A stretch of DNA of 64,000 bases from Pusillimonas sp. TS35. Its GTDB lineage: Bacteria > Pseudomonadota > Gammaproteobacteria > Burkholderiales > Burkholderiaceae_B. A program made the translations under genes and the position numbers. The stretch is taken from the NCBI RefSeq assembly GCF_009857885.1, contig NZ_WWER01000002.1, forward strand, positions 62,001 to 126,000, written 5' to 3'. Of the stretch, positions 17,231 through 27,436 are shown one piece after another (the stretch's first letter is position 1; the number at the start of each line of letters is the position of its first letter). Below the pieces are notes generated by a model. The model did no database searches. It saw only the letters and a program-made list of their open reading frames with translations, and had not been told where the DNA came from.

Positions 17231-18121
17231 ATGAAAACCAATAACTTCCCCGTGCCCTCAGCGGCACATCGCCACCTTCGCAATGCCGCCCTGATCGGCA
17301 CCGTTGCCGTGCTGGCCGGCTGCGCCACCGTCAAACATCCCAATCCACAAGATCCTTGGGAAAGCTACAACCGCAGCATGTTCCAGTTCAACGATACCGT
17401 TGACCGCGCGCTGCTCAAGCCTATTGCGTCGGGCTACGACCAGCTTATGCCAGACCCAGCCCAAACCTGTATCCACAACATGTTCAACAACCTGGGCGAT
17501 GTGTGGTCAGCGTTCAACAGCTTCCTGCAAGCCCGCGGGCATGATTTCTTCAACACGCTGGGCCGGGTGATGTTCAACACCACTATGGGCCTAGGCGGTT
17601 GCATTGACGTCGCCTCCATGAACGGCTCCAAGCGCATCGTCAACGATTTCGGCGTCACGCTGGGCGTATGGGGCCTTAAACCCGGTCCGTACGTCGTCCT
17701 GCCCTTCCTGGGTTCCAGCTCACTGCGCGACGGCACGGCAACAGCGGTGTCGCTTGGCACAGGCTTGTCCGCCCTCACACCCGTTATGTCCATCAACGAC
17801 GTGCCGGTGCGCAACAGCATCCTGGGCGTGTATGTCGTAGACACACGGGCCAGCCTGCTCAAGGCCGACCAGCTCGTCAACGACGTCGCCCTGGATCGTT
17901 ACAGTTTCATCCGCGACGCGTACATGCAGCGCCGCAAGGCCCTGGTGCAAAGCCGCCTGAACGGCCAATCCGCGCCCGACTACAGCGACGACTTGCCCAA
18001 CTATGAAGAAGACCTGCCCGACTACTCGGACGACGCAGGCGCGCCCGAGGGCGCTTCCGGCAAGGGCGCGCAAGCTCCTGCCGGCGGCGCTCCCGCAACC
18101 AGCACTGCGACCAAACCGTAA
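17231..18121 (+). CDS. mlaA: MlaA (VacJ), outer-membrane lipoprotein
   Basis: MlaA is an outer-membrane lipoprotein that removes misplaced phospholipids from the outer leaflet and passes them to MlaC. The signal peptide ends in the lipobox LAGC with the lipidated Cys31. The MlaA domain follows with DPWESYNRSMFQFND and GLWGLK-like and FLGSSSLRDGTATAV stretches (GVWGLKPGPYVVLPFLGSSS). Past the domain, residues 249-269 hold three acidic heptads (PDYSDDL, PNYEEDL, PDYSDDA), then an Ala/Gly/Pro-rich tail to residue 296. In many bacteria mlaA is encoded elsewhere; here it sits between mlaD and mlaC. Confidence 0.94.
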   Translation: MKTNNFPVPSAAHRHLRNAALIGTVAVLAGCATVKHPNPQDPWESYNRSMFQFNDTVDRALLKPIASGYDQLMPDPAQTCIHNMFNNLGDVWSAFNSFLQARGHDFFNTLGRVMFNTTMGLGGCIDVASMNGSKRIVNDFGVTLGVWGLKPGPYVVLPFLGSSSLRDGTATAVSLGTGLSALTPVMSINDVPVRNSILGVYVVDTRASLLKADQLVNDVALDRYSFIRDAYMQRRKALVQSRLNGQSAPDYSDDLPNYEEDLPDYSDDAGAPEGASGKGAQAPAGGAPATSTATKP

Positions 18122-18139
18122 CCCGGAGGCCTCTCCCTT

Positions 18140-18820
18140 ATGATGTCTATGCTACGTTCCACTTCTCTCCTGCAACGCCTGTTCGCTGGGGCCCTGCTCG
18201 GCCTGATCCTGGCACTGGCTGCCGCACAGGCGCGTGCCGAAAAGCCGGTCGACCCCAAGGCCGACCCCAATGATTTCGTGCAGGCCGCCGCCGACAACGC
18301 CCTCGAAGCCATCAAGCACGACAAGGCCGCGCAAGGCGGCGATCTCACGCGCATCAACCAATTGGTCGACCAATACATCCTGCCCTACGTCAACTTCGAG
18401 AAAACCACTCGCCTGGCGGCCGGCCGCTACTGGCGCCAGGGCACCCAAGACCAGCAGCAGCGCCTGGTTGCCGCCTTTCGCAACACCCTGATCCGCACCT
18501 ACAGCGGCGCGCTCGCCAATATCGATCCCACATCGGCCATCCGCATGGATCCCTTCCGTGGCGACGCCAATGCCGACGACGTCGTGGTGCGCTCGTCGTT
18601 CACGCGCAGCAACGCGCCATCGATCGCTGTCGACTACCGCCTCGAGAAAACCGCCACGGGCTGGAAGATCTACGACTTGAACGTGGAAGGTATCTGGCTG
18701 ATCCAGAATTATCGCAATCAGTTCGCCGAACAGATCGCGCAAAATGGCTTTGACGGCCTGATCGATGCGCTGAACAAGGTCCAGGTCAAGCCGGCGCAAG
18801 CCACAGCGGCGCGGCGCTAG
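18140..18820 (+). CDS. mlaC: MlaC, periplasmic phospholipid carrier
   Basis: This 226-residue periplasmic protein carries phospholipids between the MlaA complex and MlaFEDB. A signal peptide ends near AQARAEKP. The mature domain contains YILPYVNFEKTTRLAAGRYWRQ and IYDLNVEGIWLIQNYRNQF, both typical of the family. It starts 18 bp after mlaA. Only about 45 bp separate its stop from a terminator, so no mlaB (STAS protein) follows it here. Confidence 0.95.
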   Translation: MMSMLRSTSLLQRLFAGALLGLILALAAAQARAEKPVDPKADPNDFVQAAADNALEAIKHDKAAQGGDLTRINQLVDQYILPYVNFEKTTRLAAGRYWRQGTQDQQQRLVAAFRNTLIRTYSGALANIDPTSAIRMDPFRGDANADDVVVRSSFTRSNAPSIAVDYRLEKTATGWKIYDLNVEGIWLIQNYRNQFAEQIAQNGFDGLIDALNKVQVKPAQATAARR

Positions 18821-18865
18821 GCACCGGTTCGCGGCTCTGACCGCGGCACGGCTATAATGGAAAGT

Positions 18866-18897
18866 CCGGCCCGCGCTCAGGGCCGGGCTTCTTTTTT
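18866..18897 (+). terminator. Rho-independent terminator after mlaC
   Basis: CCGGCCC (18866-18872) pairs with GGGCCGG (18880-18886) around a 7-base loop, and a T-rich tract ends in six T. It follows the mlaC stop by 45 bp and immediately precedes the ABC-2 ATPase start at 18904. Confidence 0.8.
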
Positions 18898-18903
18898 GTG
18901 CCC

Positions 18904-19734
18904 ATGACCGCGCTCAGCCTCGAACATATTTCCAAAACCTACGCGCCCGCGCCGCGCAGCCTGCGCAAGCGCCTGCGCGGCCTGCCCGCCAAGCCCGGCC
19001 ACCAGGCCCTTTCCGACGTCAGCTTCACGGTCGAACACGGTGAGTTCTTCGGGCTGTTGGGCCCCAACGGCGCCGGCAAAACCACGCTTATCTCCATCCT
19101 TGCCGGCCTGGTGCGGGCAAGCTCGGGTTCGGCCAAGGTGTGCGGTTACGATGTGCAGGCCGACTACCGGCAGTCACGCCGGGCGCTGGGCGTGGTGCCG
19201 CAAGAACTGGTCTACGACCCTTTCTTCACCGTACGCGAAACCCTACGCATCCAGTCAGGTTACTTCGGCCTGCGCAACAACGACGACTGGATCGACGAAG
19301 TCCTGGACAACCTCGGCTTGCTGGACAAGGCCGATGCCAACATGCGCGCGCTTTCGGGCGGCATGAAGCGCCGCGTACTGGTGGCGCAGGCGCTGGTGCA
19401 CCGCCCGCCCGTCATCATCCTCGACGAACCCACGGCGGGGGTCGATGTAGACCTGCGCCGCACACTGTGGGAGTTCATCTCGCGGCTGAACCGCGAAGGC
19501 CACACTATTTTGCTTACCACGCACTATCTCGAAGAAGCCGAGGCACTCTGCGGCCGGCTGGCCATGCTCAAGGGCGGGCGTATCGCAGCGCTGGATACCA
19601 CCCACAACCTGCTGGCCCGTTTCGGCGGGGCAGACCTCGAAGAGGCTTTTGTACGCATCATGCGTGGCGAGCAAGGCTCAGTCGATGCCGGCACAAGCGA
19701 CCGCGAAGACGAATCCATGGAGGCCTCGCTGTGA
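18904..19734 (+). CDS. ABC-2 type transporter ATP-binding protein
   Basis: This 276-residue ATPase belongs to the ABC-2 exporter class (E. coli YadG-like). Walker A GPNGAGKTT is at about 55-63. The signature reads RALSGGMKRRVLVAQAL, and Walker B VIILDEPTAGVD is followed by LLTTHYLEEAE. The stop overlaps the GTG start of the permease gene by three bases, so the two subunits are coupled. The exported compound is not known. The pair lies between the mla operon and ibaG-murA, a neighbourhood of envelope genes. The ATG at 18904 is preferred over a GTG two codons upstream. Confidence 0.92.
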   Translation: MTALSLEHISKTYAPAPRSLRKRLRGLPAKPGHQALSDVSFTVEHGEFFGLLGPNGAGKTTLISILAGLVRASSGSAKVCGYDVQADYRQSRRALGVVPQELVYDPFFTVRETLRIQSGYFGLRNNDDWIDEVLDNLGLLDKADANMRALSGGMKRRVLVAQALVHRPPVIILDEPTAGVDVDLRRTLWEFISRLNREGHTILLTTHYLEEAEALCGRLAMLKGGRIAALDTTHNLLARFGGADLEEAFVRIMRGEQGSVDAGTSDREDESMEASL

Positions 19735-20504
19735 TCGCCAGCCTGCAAAACTCCGGCTTTCCCACCCTGCTGCGCAAAGAGCTGCTGCGCTTCTGGAAAG
19801 TGGGCTTCCAGACCATCGCAGCGCCAGTGGTCACCGCGCTGCTGTATTTGCTGATTTTTGCCCATGTGCTCGAGGGGCGGGTAAACGTGTACGGGTCGGT
19901 GCCCTATACCTCCTTCCTGATCCCTGGGCTCATGATGATGAGCATGCTGCAAAATGCTTTTGCCAACCCTTCGTCGTCGCTGATTCAAAGCCGCATCACG
20001 GGCAACCTGGTGTTTATTTTGCTGCCGCCCATGTCGCACCGCGAAATCTACGCCGCCTATGCGCTGTCGGCGATCGTGCGCGGGCTGTGCGTGGGTGCCT
20101 GTATCTGGGTGGTGGCGCTGTTCTTTGTGCCGCTGCCGGTAGCCCACCCGGGCTGGGTGCTTGCGTTTGCGGTGCTGTCCTGTGCGATCATGGCCTCGCT
20201 GGGCATGATCGCCGGCCTGTGGTCCGAAAAATTCGATCAGCTCGCGGCATTCCAGAACTTCCTCATCATGCCCGCCACCTTTCTGTCCGGCGTGTTCTAC
20301 TCCATCCACAGCCTTCCGCCCTTCTGGCAGGCCGTTTCGCGCTGGAACCCGGTGTTCTACATGATAGACGGCATGCGCTACGGGTTTTTCTCCGTCTCCG
20401 ACGTCTCTCCCTGGCACAGCCTGGCCGTGGTGCTGGCCGTGTTTGCTGCGCTGGGCTTATTTTCGCTGCGCCTGCTGGCCAGCGGCTACAAACTCAGGAA
20501 CTGA
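19731..20504 (+). CDS. ABC-2 type transporter permease (GTG start)
   Basis: This 257-residue inner-membrane permease (E. coli YadH-like) has about six helices and the family stretches SFLIPGLMMMSMLQNAF, MPATFLSGVFYSIHSLP and RWNPVFYMIDGMRYGF. The start is a GTG at 19731 in a GTGA overlap with the ATPase stop; this gives the normal family N-terminus (LRKELLRFWKV follows). It is an exporter subunit with an unknown substrate. Confidence 0.92.
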   Translation: MIASLQNSGFPTLLRKELLRFWKVGFQTIAAPVVTALLYLLIFAHVLEGRVNVYGSVPYTSFLIPGLMMMSMLQNAFANPSSSLIQSRITGNLVFILLPPMSHREIYAAYALSAIVRGLCVGACIWVVALFFVPLPVAHPGWVLAFAVLSCAIMASLGMIAGLWSEKFDQLAAFQNFLIMPATFLSGVFYSIHSLPPFWQAVSRWNPVFYMIDGMRYGFFSVSDVSPWHSLAVVLAVFAALGLFSLRLLASGYKLRN

Positions 20505-20509
20505 CCGCC

Positions 20510-20758
20510 ATGCTGCCTACCCCCGAACAAGTACGCGAGTACATCGCCGCCAACCTTGACTGCGAACACCTCGAGGTATCCGGCGACGGCTCTCATTTCG
20601 AAGCCATCATTGTCAGCCCCGCCTTCGAAGGCAAGCGGCTGATTGCACGCCATCAGATCGTCTACGCCGCGCTGGGCGATCGCATGAAGGCTGAAATTCA
20701 CGCGCTGTCGATGCGCACGCTCACCCCCGCCGAATACAAAGCGAACCCGAATGGATAA
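20510..20758 (+). CDS. ibaG: BolA-family protein (IbaG-like)
   Basis: This 82-residue BolA-like protein has an N-terminal helix ([21 protein letters not shown]) and the family stretch [27 protein letters not shown], with the conserved Cys and the HQ pair that BolA proteins use with monothiol glutaredoxins to hold an iron-sulfur cluster. The location just before murA is classic for ibaG. It overlaps murA by 8 bp, so the two are co-translated. The ATG at 20510 follows the permease stop by 5 bp. Confidence 0.9.
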   Translation: MLPTPEQVREYIAANLDCEHLEVSGDGSHFEAIIVSPAFEGKRLIARHQIVYAALGDRMKAEIHALSMRTLTPAEYKANPNG

Positions 20759-22016
20759 ACTGCTCATCAACGGCGGCCGCCCTCTGGCCGGCGACATCGA
20801 GGTATCAGGCGCCAAGAACGCCGCCCTGCCCATCCTGTGCGCCAGCCTGCTCACGGCAGACACCATCACACTGCACAACGTACCGGCACTCAACGATATC
20901 AACACCACCCTCAGGCTTCTAGGCCAGATGGGCGTGCGGGCCGAGAAGCCGGCGCCCGGCACGGTCACGCTGAACGCGGGGCAGGTCGACAAGCTCGAAG
21001 CGCCTTACGAGCTGGTGAAGACCATGCGCGCGTCCATCCTGGTGCTGGGCCCACTGCTGGCCCGCTTCGGCGAGGCGCGCGTCAGTCTGCCGGGGGGCTG
21101 CGCCATCGGCCAGCGGCCGGTGGATCAGCACATCAAAGGCCTGGCCGCGATGGGCGCCGACATCAAGATCGAGCACGGCTTTGTAGTAGCCAAAGCCAGC
21201 CGGCTCAAAGGCGCCTCGATCCGCACTGACATGGTCACGGTCACCGGCACTGAAAACCTGTTGATGGCTGCCGTGCTGGCCGAAGGCCGCACTACACTCG
21301 AAAACGCCGCGCGCGAACCCGAAATCACCGACCTGGCCGAGCTGCTCATCAGCATGGGCGCCCGCATCCAGGGCCACGGCACCGACCGCATCATCATCGA
21401 CGGCGTCGACCGCCTGCACGGCGCCACCCACACCGTGGTGGCCGACCGCATCGAAGCCGGCACCTTCCTGTGCGCCGTAGGCGCGGCAGGCGGCGAAATC
21501 ATGCTGCGGCGCGCCGCCCCCGACACCATGGGCGCCACGATCGCCAAGCTGCGCGAAGCCGGCCTGAGCATCGAATGCGGCGACGACTGGATACGCGGCG
21601 CCATGAAGGGCCGTCCGCGCGCCATGGGCTTTCGCACGGCGGAATACCCAGGTTTGCCCACCGACATGCAAGCCCAACTCATGGCGCTGAACAGCATCGC
21701 CGACGGCACTGCGGTCATCACCGAAACTATTTTCGAGAACCGCTACATGCACGTGCAAGAATTGGTCCGCATGGGCGCGTCGATCGAGATCGACGGGCAT
21801 ACCGCCGTCGTGCAGGGCGTAAACACGCTGCTGGGCGCCACCGTCATGGCCACCGACCTGCGGGCCTCAGCCAGCCTGGTGATTGCCGGCTTGGCCGCTG
21901 AAGGCGCCACCACCGTCGAGCGCATCTATCACCTGGACCGCGGCTACGAGCAGATGGAAGTCAAACTGCGCGCCCTGGGCGCCGATGTGCAACGTATTTC
22001 CGGGAAAACCGCATGA
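20751..22016 (+). CDS. murA: UDP-N-acetylglucosamine 1-carboxyvinyltransferase
   Basis: MurA makes the first committed step of peptidoglycan synthesis, adding enolpyruvate from PEP to UDP-GlcNAc in the cytoplasm. The 421-residue length is normal. KNAALPI (22-28) carries the substrate-binding Lys22 and Asn23. The catalytic loop PGGCAIG has the active Cys117, so the enzyme should be sensitive to fosfomycin. [17 protein letters not shown] and [16 protein letters not shown] near the end also match. Its start overlaps ibaG, and its stop overlaps the hisG start in an ATGA, which links cell-wall and histidine genes in one transcript. Confidence 0.97.
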   Translation: MDKLLINGGRPLAGDIEVSGAKNAALPILCASLLTADTITLHNVPALNDINTTLRLLGQMGVRAEKPAPGTVTLNAGQVDKLEAPYELVKTMRASILVLGPLLARFGEARVSLPGGCAIGQRPVDQHIKGLAAMGADIKIEHGFVVAKASRLKGASIRTDMVTVTGTENLLMAAVLAEGRTTLENAAREPEITDLAELLISMGARIQGHGTDRIIIDGVDRLHGATHTVVADRIEAGTFLCAVGAAGGEIMLRRAAPDTMGATIAKLREAGLSIECGDDWIRGAMKGRPRAMGFRTAEYPGLPTDMQAQLMALNSIADGTAVITETIFENRYMHVQELVRMGASIEIDGHTAVVQGVNTLLGATVMATDLRASASLVIAGLAAEGATTVERIYHLDRGYEQMEVKLRALGADVQRISGKTA

Positions 22017-22693
22017 GCCCCGCCAGCTTGCAGAAACCGCTCACCCTGGCCCTGTCCAAAGGGCGCATCTTCGATGAAACGATGCCGCTGCTCGCCGCGG
22101 CGGGTATACAGGTGTCTGAAAACCCCGAAACCTCGCGCAAGCTGATCCTGCCCACCAGCAGCCCAGACCTGCAGATCATCATCGTGCGCGCGTCGGACGT
22201 GCCCACCTATGTGCAGTATGGCGCGGCCGATTTCGGCATCGCTGGCAAGGATGTCCTGTACGAGCATGCCGCCAGCCACCCGGGCGGCCTGTACCAACCC
22301 GTCGACCTGAACATTGCGCGCTGCCGCCTGTGCGTGGCCGCGCCGCGCGGCTTCGACTACGAGGCCGCCGTACGTCAAGGATCGCGCCTGCGAGTAGCCA
22401 CCAAGTACGTGCGCGCGGCGCGCGAGCACTTCGGCGCCAAGGGTGTGTATGTGGACATCATCAAGCTGTACGGCTCGATGGAGCTGGCGCCGCTGGTCGG
22501 CCTGGCCGACTGCATTGTCGACCTGGTCTCTACGGGCGGCACGCTCAAGGCCAACAATCTGGTCGACGTGGAAGAAATCACGCAGATTTCCTCGCGCCTG
22601 ATCGTAAACCAAGCATCGCTCAAGACACGCGCGGCCGCGCTGCAACCACTGATTGCCGCCTTCGCCAAGGCGTCAAGCACAGCCAAGCCCTGA
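22013..22693 (+). CDS. hisG: ATP phosphoribosyltransferase, short form
   Basis: HisG joins ATP and PRPP in the first step of histidine synthesis. With 226 residues this is the short form (HisG-S), which lacks the C-terminal regulatory domain and normally needs HisZ, encoded elsewhere, for activity. The motifs [27 protein letters not shown] and [19 protein letters not shown] are clear. It overlaps murA by 4 bp. A 174-bp gap without a gene separates it from hisD. Confidence 0.95.
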   Translation: MSPASLQKPLTLALSKGRIFDETMPLLAAAGIQVSENPETSRKLILPTSSPDLQIIIVRASDVPTYVQYGAADFGIAGKDVLYEHAASHPGGLYQPVDLNIARCRLCVAAPRGFDYEAAVRQGSRLRVATKYVRAAREHFGAKGVYVDIIKLYGSMELAPLVGLADCIVDLVSTGGTLKANNLVDVEEITQISSRLIVNQASLKTRAAALQPLIAAFAKASSTAKP

Positions 22694-22867
22694 ACGGCGC
22701 GGCCATGCGATACCGCCCATGCCCCGCAAGCCCGGCCGACTGCCGGGCAGCGGATGTTGGACCACATGCCGCGGCAGTCCAGCGCACGCGGCAGTGTATT
22801 CGGGCAAGGCCGCCGCATCCGGTATAAACTCGAATCAACAGAATGTAATTCCCTACTGGTTCGCATC

Positions 22868-24181
22868 ATGCCTTCTATCAAGCGCCTCAGCACCCGCGAT
22901 GACGGGTTCCGGGCCTCACTGCGCGCCCTGCTGGCCTACGACGCCTCGCAGGATGAGTCCATCGAACAGGCTGTCACCGGCATCCTGCGCGATGTCCAGC
23001 AGCGGGGAGACGACGCCCTGCTCGAATACACCAGGCGTTTCGATCGCGTTGACGCCGCCTCGGTGGCCGAGCTTGAAATCGGCCATGATGCGCTGCATGC
23101 CGCCCTCGATACGCTCGATTCCGCCCAGCGCGCCGCACTCGAAACCGCTGCCAGCCGCGTGCGCCGCTACCACGAACGCCAACGCGCCGAGTCCTGGTCG
23201 TATACCGAAGAAGACGGCACCGTGCTGGGTCAGAAGATTACACCGCTGGATCGCGTGGGCCTGTATGTGCCCGGCGGCAAGGCTGCCTATCCCTCTTCCG
23301 TTCTCATGAATGCCATCCCCGCCAAGGTGGCCGGCGTACCCGAAGTGGTCATGGTCACGCCCACACCCGGCGGGCAGCGCAACCACCTGGTGCTGGCTGC
23401 GGCCGCCCTTGCGGGTGTCGACCGCGTATGGGCCATCGGCGGCGCGCAGGCTGTGGGCGCGCTGGCCTATGGCACTCACGCCATTGCGCCGGTCGACAAG
23501 ATCGTCGGCCCGGGCAACGCCTACGTAGCCTCGGCCAAGCGCCGCGTTTTCGGCACGGTGGGCATAGACATGATTGCCGGCCCCAGCGAAATCCTGATTC
23601 TCGCCGACGGCACCACGCCGGCCGACTGGGTGGCCATGGATCTTTTCTCGCAGGCCGAGCACGACGAAATGGCGCAGGCCATCCTGCTGTGCCCAGACGA
23701 CGCCTACCTCGATGCCGTACAAGAAGCCATCGATCGCCTCTTGCCCAGTATGCCGCGCGCAGACATCATCCGCACCAGCCTGGCCAATCGCGGTGCGCTC
23801 ATCCGGGTGCGCGACATGCAAGAAGCCTGCGAGATCGCCAACGACATCTCCCCCGAGCACCTAGAGATCTCTGCCGAAGATCCACGCACCTGGGCCGACC
23901 AGATTCGCCATGCCGGTGCTCTCTTCCTGGGCCGCTACAGCTCCGAATCGCTGGGCGACTACTGCGCGGGCCCCAATCACGTGCTGCCCACCGCGCGCAC
24001 GGCACGTTTTTCTTCGCCGCTGGGCGTGTACGATTTCCAGAAACGCACCAGCATTATTTATGTGTCGCGCGAAGGCGCGCAAACCTTGGGCAGCGTAGCG
24101 GCAACGCTGGCCTACGGCGAGGGCCTGCAGGCTCATGCCCGCAGCGCCGAGTACCGCCTCTCACCCCCTGAATCCTCGTAA
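22868..24181 (+). CDS. hisD: Histidinol dehydrogenase
   Basis: HisD oxidises histidinol to histidine in two NAD-dependent steps. The 437-residue product has [26 protein letters not shown], the signature [24 protein letters not shown], and SPEHLEI with the zinc and catalytic His/Glu residues. The start at 22868 fits the family N-terminus. The frame is open 38 codons upstream, but that part has no similarity to the family. The long gap before it holds a weak TATAAA at 22823-22828, so an internal promoter is possible. hisB follows after only 2 bp, so hisC is not in its frequent place. Confidence 0.96.
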   Translation: MPSIKRLSTRDDGFRASLRALLAYDASQDESIEQAVTGILRDVQQRGDDALLEYTRRFDRVDAASVAELEIGHDALHAALDTLDSAQRAALETAASRVRRYHERQRAESWSYTEEDGTVLGQKITPLDRVGLYVPGGKAAYPSSVLMNAIPAKVAGVPEVVMVTPTPGGQRNHLVLAAAALAGVDRVWAIGGAQAVGALAYGTHAIAPVDKIVGPGNAYVASAKRRVFGTVGIDMIAGPSEILILADGTTPADWVAMDLFSQAEHDEMAQAILLCPDDAYLDAVQEAIDRLLPSMPRADIIRTSLANRGALIRVRDMQEACEIANDISPEHLEISAEDPRTWADQIRHAGALFLGRYSSESLGDYCAGPNHVLPTARTARFSSPLGVYDFQKRTSIIYVSREGAQTLGSVAATLAYGEGLQAHARSAEYRLSPPESS

Positions 24182-24183
24182 AC

Positions 24184-24771
24184 ATGCGTACCGCTGACAT
24201 CACCCGCAACACCAATGAGACACGCGTGCGCGTGTCCATCAATCTGGACGGCACCGGCCGCCAGGCAATCAATACCGGCGTGCCCTTCCTGGATCACATG
24301 CTGGACCAGATCGCCCGCCACGGCCTGATCGATCTCGACATCCACTGCGACGGCGACACACATATCGACGATCACCACACTGTCGAAGACGTCGGCATCA
24401 CGCTGGGCCAGGCCTTCGCGGCGGCTGTGGGCGACAAGAAAGGCATGGTCCGCTACGGCCACTCCTATGTGCCGCTCGACGAGGCACTGTCGCGCGTCGT
24501 GATCGACTTCTCGGGACGCCCCGGGCTGTACTACGACATCCCCTTCACGCGTTCGCATGTCGGCCGCTTCGATGTCGACCTGGCGCGCGAATTCTTCCAG
24601 GGCTTCGTCAACCACGCACTGGTCACGCTGCATATCGACAACCTGAAGGGCGATAATTCGCACCACCAGGCCGAAACCGTATTCAAGGCATTTGGCCGCG
24701 CCTTGCGCATGGCTACCGAACTCGACCCGCGCAACGCGGGCGTCGTGCCCTCCACCAAAGGAGTGTTGTAA
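24184..24771 (+). CDS. hisB: Imidazoleglycerol-phosphate dehydratase
   Basis: HisB removes water from imidazoleglycerol phosphate. The 195-residue protein is the single-function form without the histidinol-phosphatase domain found in E. coli. The metal-binding motifs [24 protein letters not shown] and [14 protein letters not shown] are intact. It starts 2 bp after the hisD stop. Confidence 0.96.
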   Translation: MRTADITRNTNETRVRVSINLDGTGRQAINTGVPFLDHMLDQIARHGLIDLDIHCDGDTHIDDHHTVEDVGITLGQAFAAAVGDKKGMVRYGHSYVPLDEALSRVVIDFSGRPGLYYDIPFTRSHVGRFDVDLAREFFQGFVNHALVTLHIDNLKGDNSHHQAETVFKAFGRALRMATELDPRNAGVVPSTKGVL

Positions 24772-24800
24772 CGGCGTCACTCCGTACAACGGCCAATATC

Positions 24801-25463
24801 GTGAATACCATTGCTATTGTTGACTACGGCATGGGCAATTTCCATTCGGTGGCCCGCGCCCTGCAGGCTGCCGCGCCCGATGCCGACATCCGTATCTGCC
24901 GCGAACCGGCACAGATCGACCAGGCTTCGCGCGTGGTGTTTCCCGGCCAGGGCGCCATGCCAGATTGCATGCGCACGCTCGACGAATCGGGCCTGCGCGA
25001 CGCGGTGCTGCGCGCGGCGCGCAGCAAGCCGCTGCTGGGCGTGTGCGTCGGCGAACAAATGCTGTTCTCCGAAAGCGAAGAAGGCAATGTACGCTGCCTG
25101 GATATTTTCCCGGGCAAGGTGCGACGTTTCGCGGGCCCGCAGTTCGACACCCTTGCGGGGCACGCAAGTAGCGGCGCCGGGCACGAATTGCTGAAAGTGC
25201 CCCATATGGGCTGGAACCGCGTCACGCAGTCACGCGCCCATGCCCTCTGGGCGGGCATCCCCGACGAAACCCATTTTTATTTTGTGCACAGCTATTACGC
25301 GCAGCCCGACGACCCATCCATCACCGTTGGGGAAACCCACTACGGGCTGCGCTTTACCTGCGCCGTGGCAACCGCTAACATTTTCGCGGTACAGTTCCAC
25401 CCCGAAAAAAGCGCGGCGCATGGCCTGCGGCTGTACCGGAATTTCGTAGACTGGAATCCTTGA
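24801..25463 (+). CDS. hisH: Imidazole glycerol phosphate synthase, glutaminase subunit
   Basis: HisH hydrolyses glutamine and passes ammonia to HisF. The 220-residue protein has the oxyanion stretch [10 protein letters not shown], the nucleophile Cys82 in [11 protein letters not shown], and the His-Glu pair in [11 protein letters not shown]. The start codon is GTG, with the normal N-terminus [13 protein letters not shown] after it. A short insert near residues 110-130 (HASSGAGHE) makes it a little longer than E. coli HisH (196). It lies 29 bp after hisB and 4 bp before hisA. Confidence 0.95.
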   Translation: MNTIAIVDYGMGNFHSVARALQAAAPDADIRICREPAQIDQASRVVFPGQGAMPDCMRTLDESGLRDAVLRAARSKPLLGVCVGEQMLFSESEEGNVRCLDIFPGKVRRFAGPQFDTLAGHASSGAGHELLKVPHMGWNRVTQSRAHALWAGIPDETHFYFVHSYYAQPDDPSITVGETHYGLRFTCAVATANIFAVQFHPEKSAAHGLRLYRNFVDWNP

Positions 25464-25467
25464 CATC

Positions 25468-26211
25468 ATGTTACTCATCCCCGCCATCGATCTCAAAGAC
25501 GGGCGTTGCGTTCGCCTGCGCCAGGGCGACCTGGCCGACGCAACGGTATTTTCCGAAGACCCCGGCGCCATGGCAGCCCAGTGGCTGGCACAGGGCGCAC
25601 GCCGCCTGCACCTGGTCGACCTGAACGGTGCGGTGGCCGGCAAGCCCAAAAATGGCCCGGCCATCAAGTCCATCCTCAAGTCGGTCGCCGACGACATCCC
25701 GGTACAGATCGGCGGCGGCATCCGCGACATGGACACGATAGAAACCTATCTGGACGCCGGCATCTCATACGTGATCATCGGCACGGCCGCAGTGAAAGAC
25801 CCCGGTTTTCTGCGCGATGCCTGCAGCGCCTTTCCGGGTGCCATCATCGTCGGGCTCGATGCCCGCGACGGCAAGGTGGCCACCGACGGCTGGAGCAAAC
25901 TCACCCGCCACGACGTGCTCGACCTGGCCCGCAAGTTCGAAGACTACGGCTGCGAGGCCATTGTCTATACCGATATCGGCCGCGACGGCATGCTGTCCGG
26001 CGTCAACATCGACGCCACGGTCAACCTGGCGCGCCACGTCAACATCCCCGTGATCGCTTCAGGCGGCGTCACAGACTTGCGCGACATCGAAGCCCTGTGC
26101 GCGGTCGAAGGTGAAGGCATCGAAGGCGCGATCCTCGGTCGCAGTCTGTATGAAGGCACGCTGGATTTCGCCGCCGCGCAGGATCTGGCGGACGAACTCG
26201 GCAAACCATGA
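25468..26211 (+). CDS. hisA: ProFAR isomerase
   Basis: HisA is a beta/alpha-barrel isomerase that converts ProFAR to PRFAR. The 247-residue protein starts [16 protein letters not shown] with the catalytic Asp8. It carries [34 protein letters not shown] with the second catalytic Asp, and the phosphate-binding ASGGVTD. It overlaps hisF by 4 bp (ATGA). Confidence 0.97.
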   Translation: MLLIPAIDLKDGRCVRLRQGDLADATVFSEDPGAMAAQWLAQGARRLHLVDLNGAVAGKPKNGPAIKSILKSVADDIPVQIGGGIRDMDTIETYLDAGISYVIIGTAAVKDPGFLRDACSAFPGAIIVGLDARDGKVATDGWSKLTRHDVLDLARKFEDYGCEAIVYTDIGRDGMLSGVNIDATVNLARHVNIPVIASGGVTDLRDIEALCAVEGEGIEGAILGRSLYEGTLDFAAAQDLADELGKP

Positions 26212-27014
26212 CTTACCCCGACTCAACCCAAGACTCTGGCCTTACTCGCCGCATCATTCCTTGCCTGGACGTCACTGCCGGGCGGGTGGTCAAAGGCGTG
26301 AACTTCGTCAACCTGATCGACGCCGGCGACCCGGTCGAGATCGCGCAGCGCTACAACGAACAGGGCGCGGACGAGCTCACTTTCCTCGACATCACTGCCA
26401 CGAGCGACGACCGCGATCTCATCCTGCCCATTATCGAGCAGGTGGCGCGCCAGGTTTTCATCCCGCTTACGGTGGGTGGCGGCGTGCGCCGTGTGGCCGA
26501 CATCCAGCGCCTGCTCAACGCCGGCGCCGACAAGGTCTCGATCAACAGCGCGGCGGTCGCCAACCCCGAGCTGGTACGCGAAGCCGCCGGCTATCACGGC
26601 TCGCAATGCATCGTGGTTGCCATCGATGCGCGCCGCGTGTCGGCCGAAGGCGAACCCGATCGCTGGGAAGTCTTCACCCACGGCGGGCGCAAGGCCACGG
26701 GGCTTGATGCCGTCGAATGGGCCCGCCGCATGGCCGCCTACGGCGCGGGCGAGCTGCTGCTCACCAGCATGGATCGCGATGGCACCAAGGCGGGTTTCGA
26801 CCTCACGCTCACCCGCACGGTGGCCGACGCCGTGCCGGTACCGGTCATTGCCTCGGGCGGCGTGGGCAATCTGCAGCATCTGGCGGATGGCGTCACCGTC
26901 GGCCGTGCCAGCGCGGTGCTGGCCGCCAGTATTTTCCATTACGGCCAGCACACGGTGCGCGAGGCAAAAGAATTCATGGCGGCCCGAGGTATTAGGGTAC
27001 GATTACCTGTATGA
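26208..27014 (+). CDS. hisF: Imidazole glycerol phosphate synthase, cyclase subunit
   Basis: HisF uses ammonia from HisH to close the imidazole ring. The 268-residue barrel has [19 protein letters not shown] with the first catalytic Asp, [29 protein letters not shown] broken over the phosphate-binding loop, and [15 protein letters not shown] with the second Asp. There is a short N-terminal extension (about 12 residues) before the family start. It overlaps hisA upstream and hisI downstream by 4 bp each. Confidence 0.97.
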   Translation: MTYPDSTQDSGLTRRIIPCLDVTAGRVVKGVNFVNLIDAGDPVEIAQRYNEQGADELTFLDITATSDDRDLILPIIEQVARQVFIPLTVGGGVRRVADIQRLLNAGADKVSINSAAVANPELVREAAGYHGSQCIVVAIDARRVSAEGEPDRWEVFTHGGRKATGLDAVEWARRMAAYGAGELLLTSMDRDGTKAGFDLTLTRTVADAVPVPVIASGGVGNLQHLADGVTVGRASAVLAASIFHYGQHTVREAKEFMAARGIRVRLPV

Positions 27015-27436
27015 CACACAGCACTGAAAGGTCCACGCCGCAAGAAGCTTGGCTGGACGCCGTAAAATTCGACGATGCGGGCCTGCTTCCGGCCATTGCC
27101 CAGGACGCCGACAACGGTCAGATCCTGATGGTGGCGTGGATGAACGCCGAGTCGCTGCAAGAAACCGTTGAAACTGGCCGCGCGGTGTACTGGTCGCGTT
27201 CCCGCAACCGCCTCTGGCGTAAGGGCGAAGAATCCGGCCACGTGCAGATCGTGCACGAAATCCGCCTGGACTGCGACGGCGACGTCGTCCTGCTCAAAGT
27301 GCGCCAGGAAGGCGGTATTGCCTGCCACACGGGCCGCGTCAGCTGCTTTTACCGGCGGCTGGACGGCACACCGGCATCGGCTTCCTGGACAATCGTCGAT
27401 CCAGTGCTGAAAGACCCAGAGCTCATCTACAAATGA
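27011..27436 (+). CDS. hisI: Phosphoribosyl-AMP cyclohydrolase
   Basis: HisI opens the adenine ring of PR-AMP and needs zinc. The 141-residue protein has [33 protein letters not shown] split over the conserved core, [11 protein letters not shown] with metal-binding Asp residues, and the Cys pair in [12 protein letters not shown]. It is a separate gene from hisE, as in most betaproteobacteria. It overlaps hisF and hisE by 4 bp each. Confidence 0.96.
   Translation: MTHSTERSTPQEAWLDAVKFDDAGLLPAIAQDADNGQILMVAWMNAESLQETVETGRAVYWSRSRNRLWRKGEESGHVQIVHEIRLDCDGDVVLLKVRQEGGIACHTGRVSCFYRRLDGTPASASWTIVDPVLKDPELIYK

Noticed and set aside
22738-22779. Histidine attenuator between hisG and hisD
   Set aside because: There is only an 8-bp inverted repeat with a 26-base loop and no leader peptide with a run of His codons.
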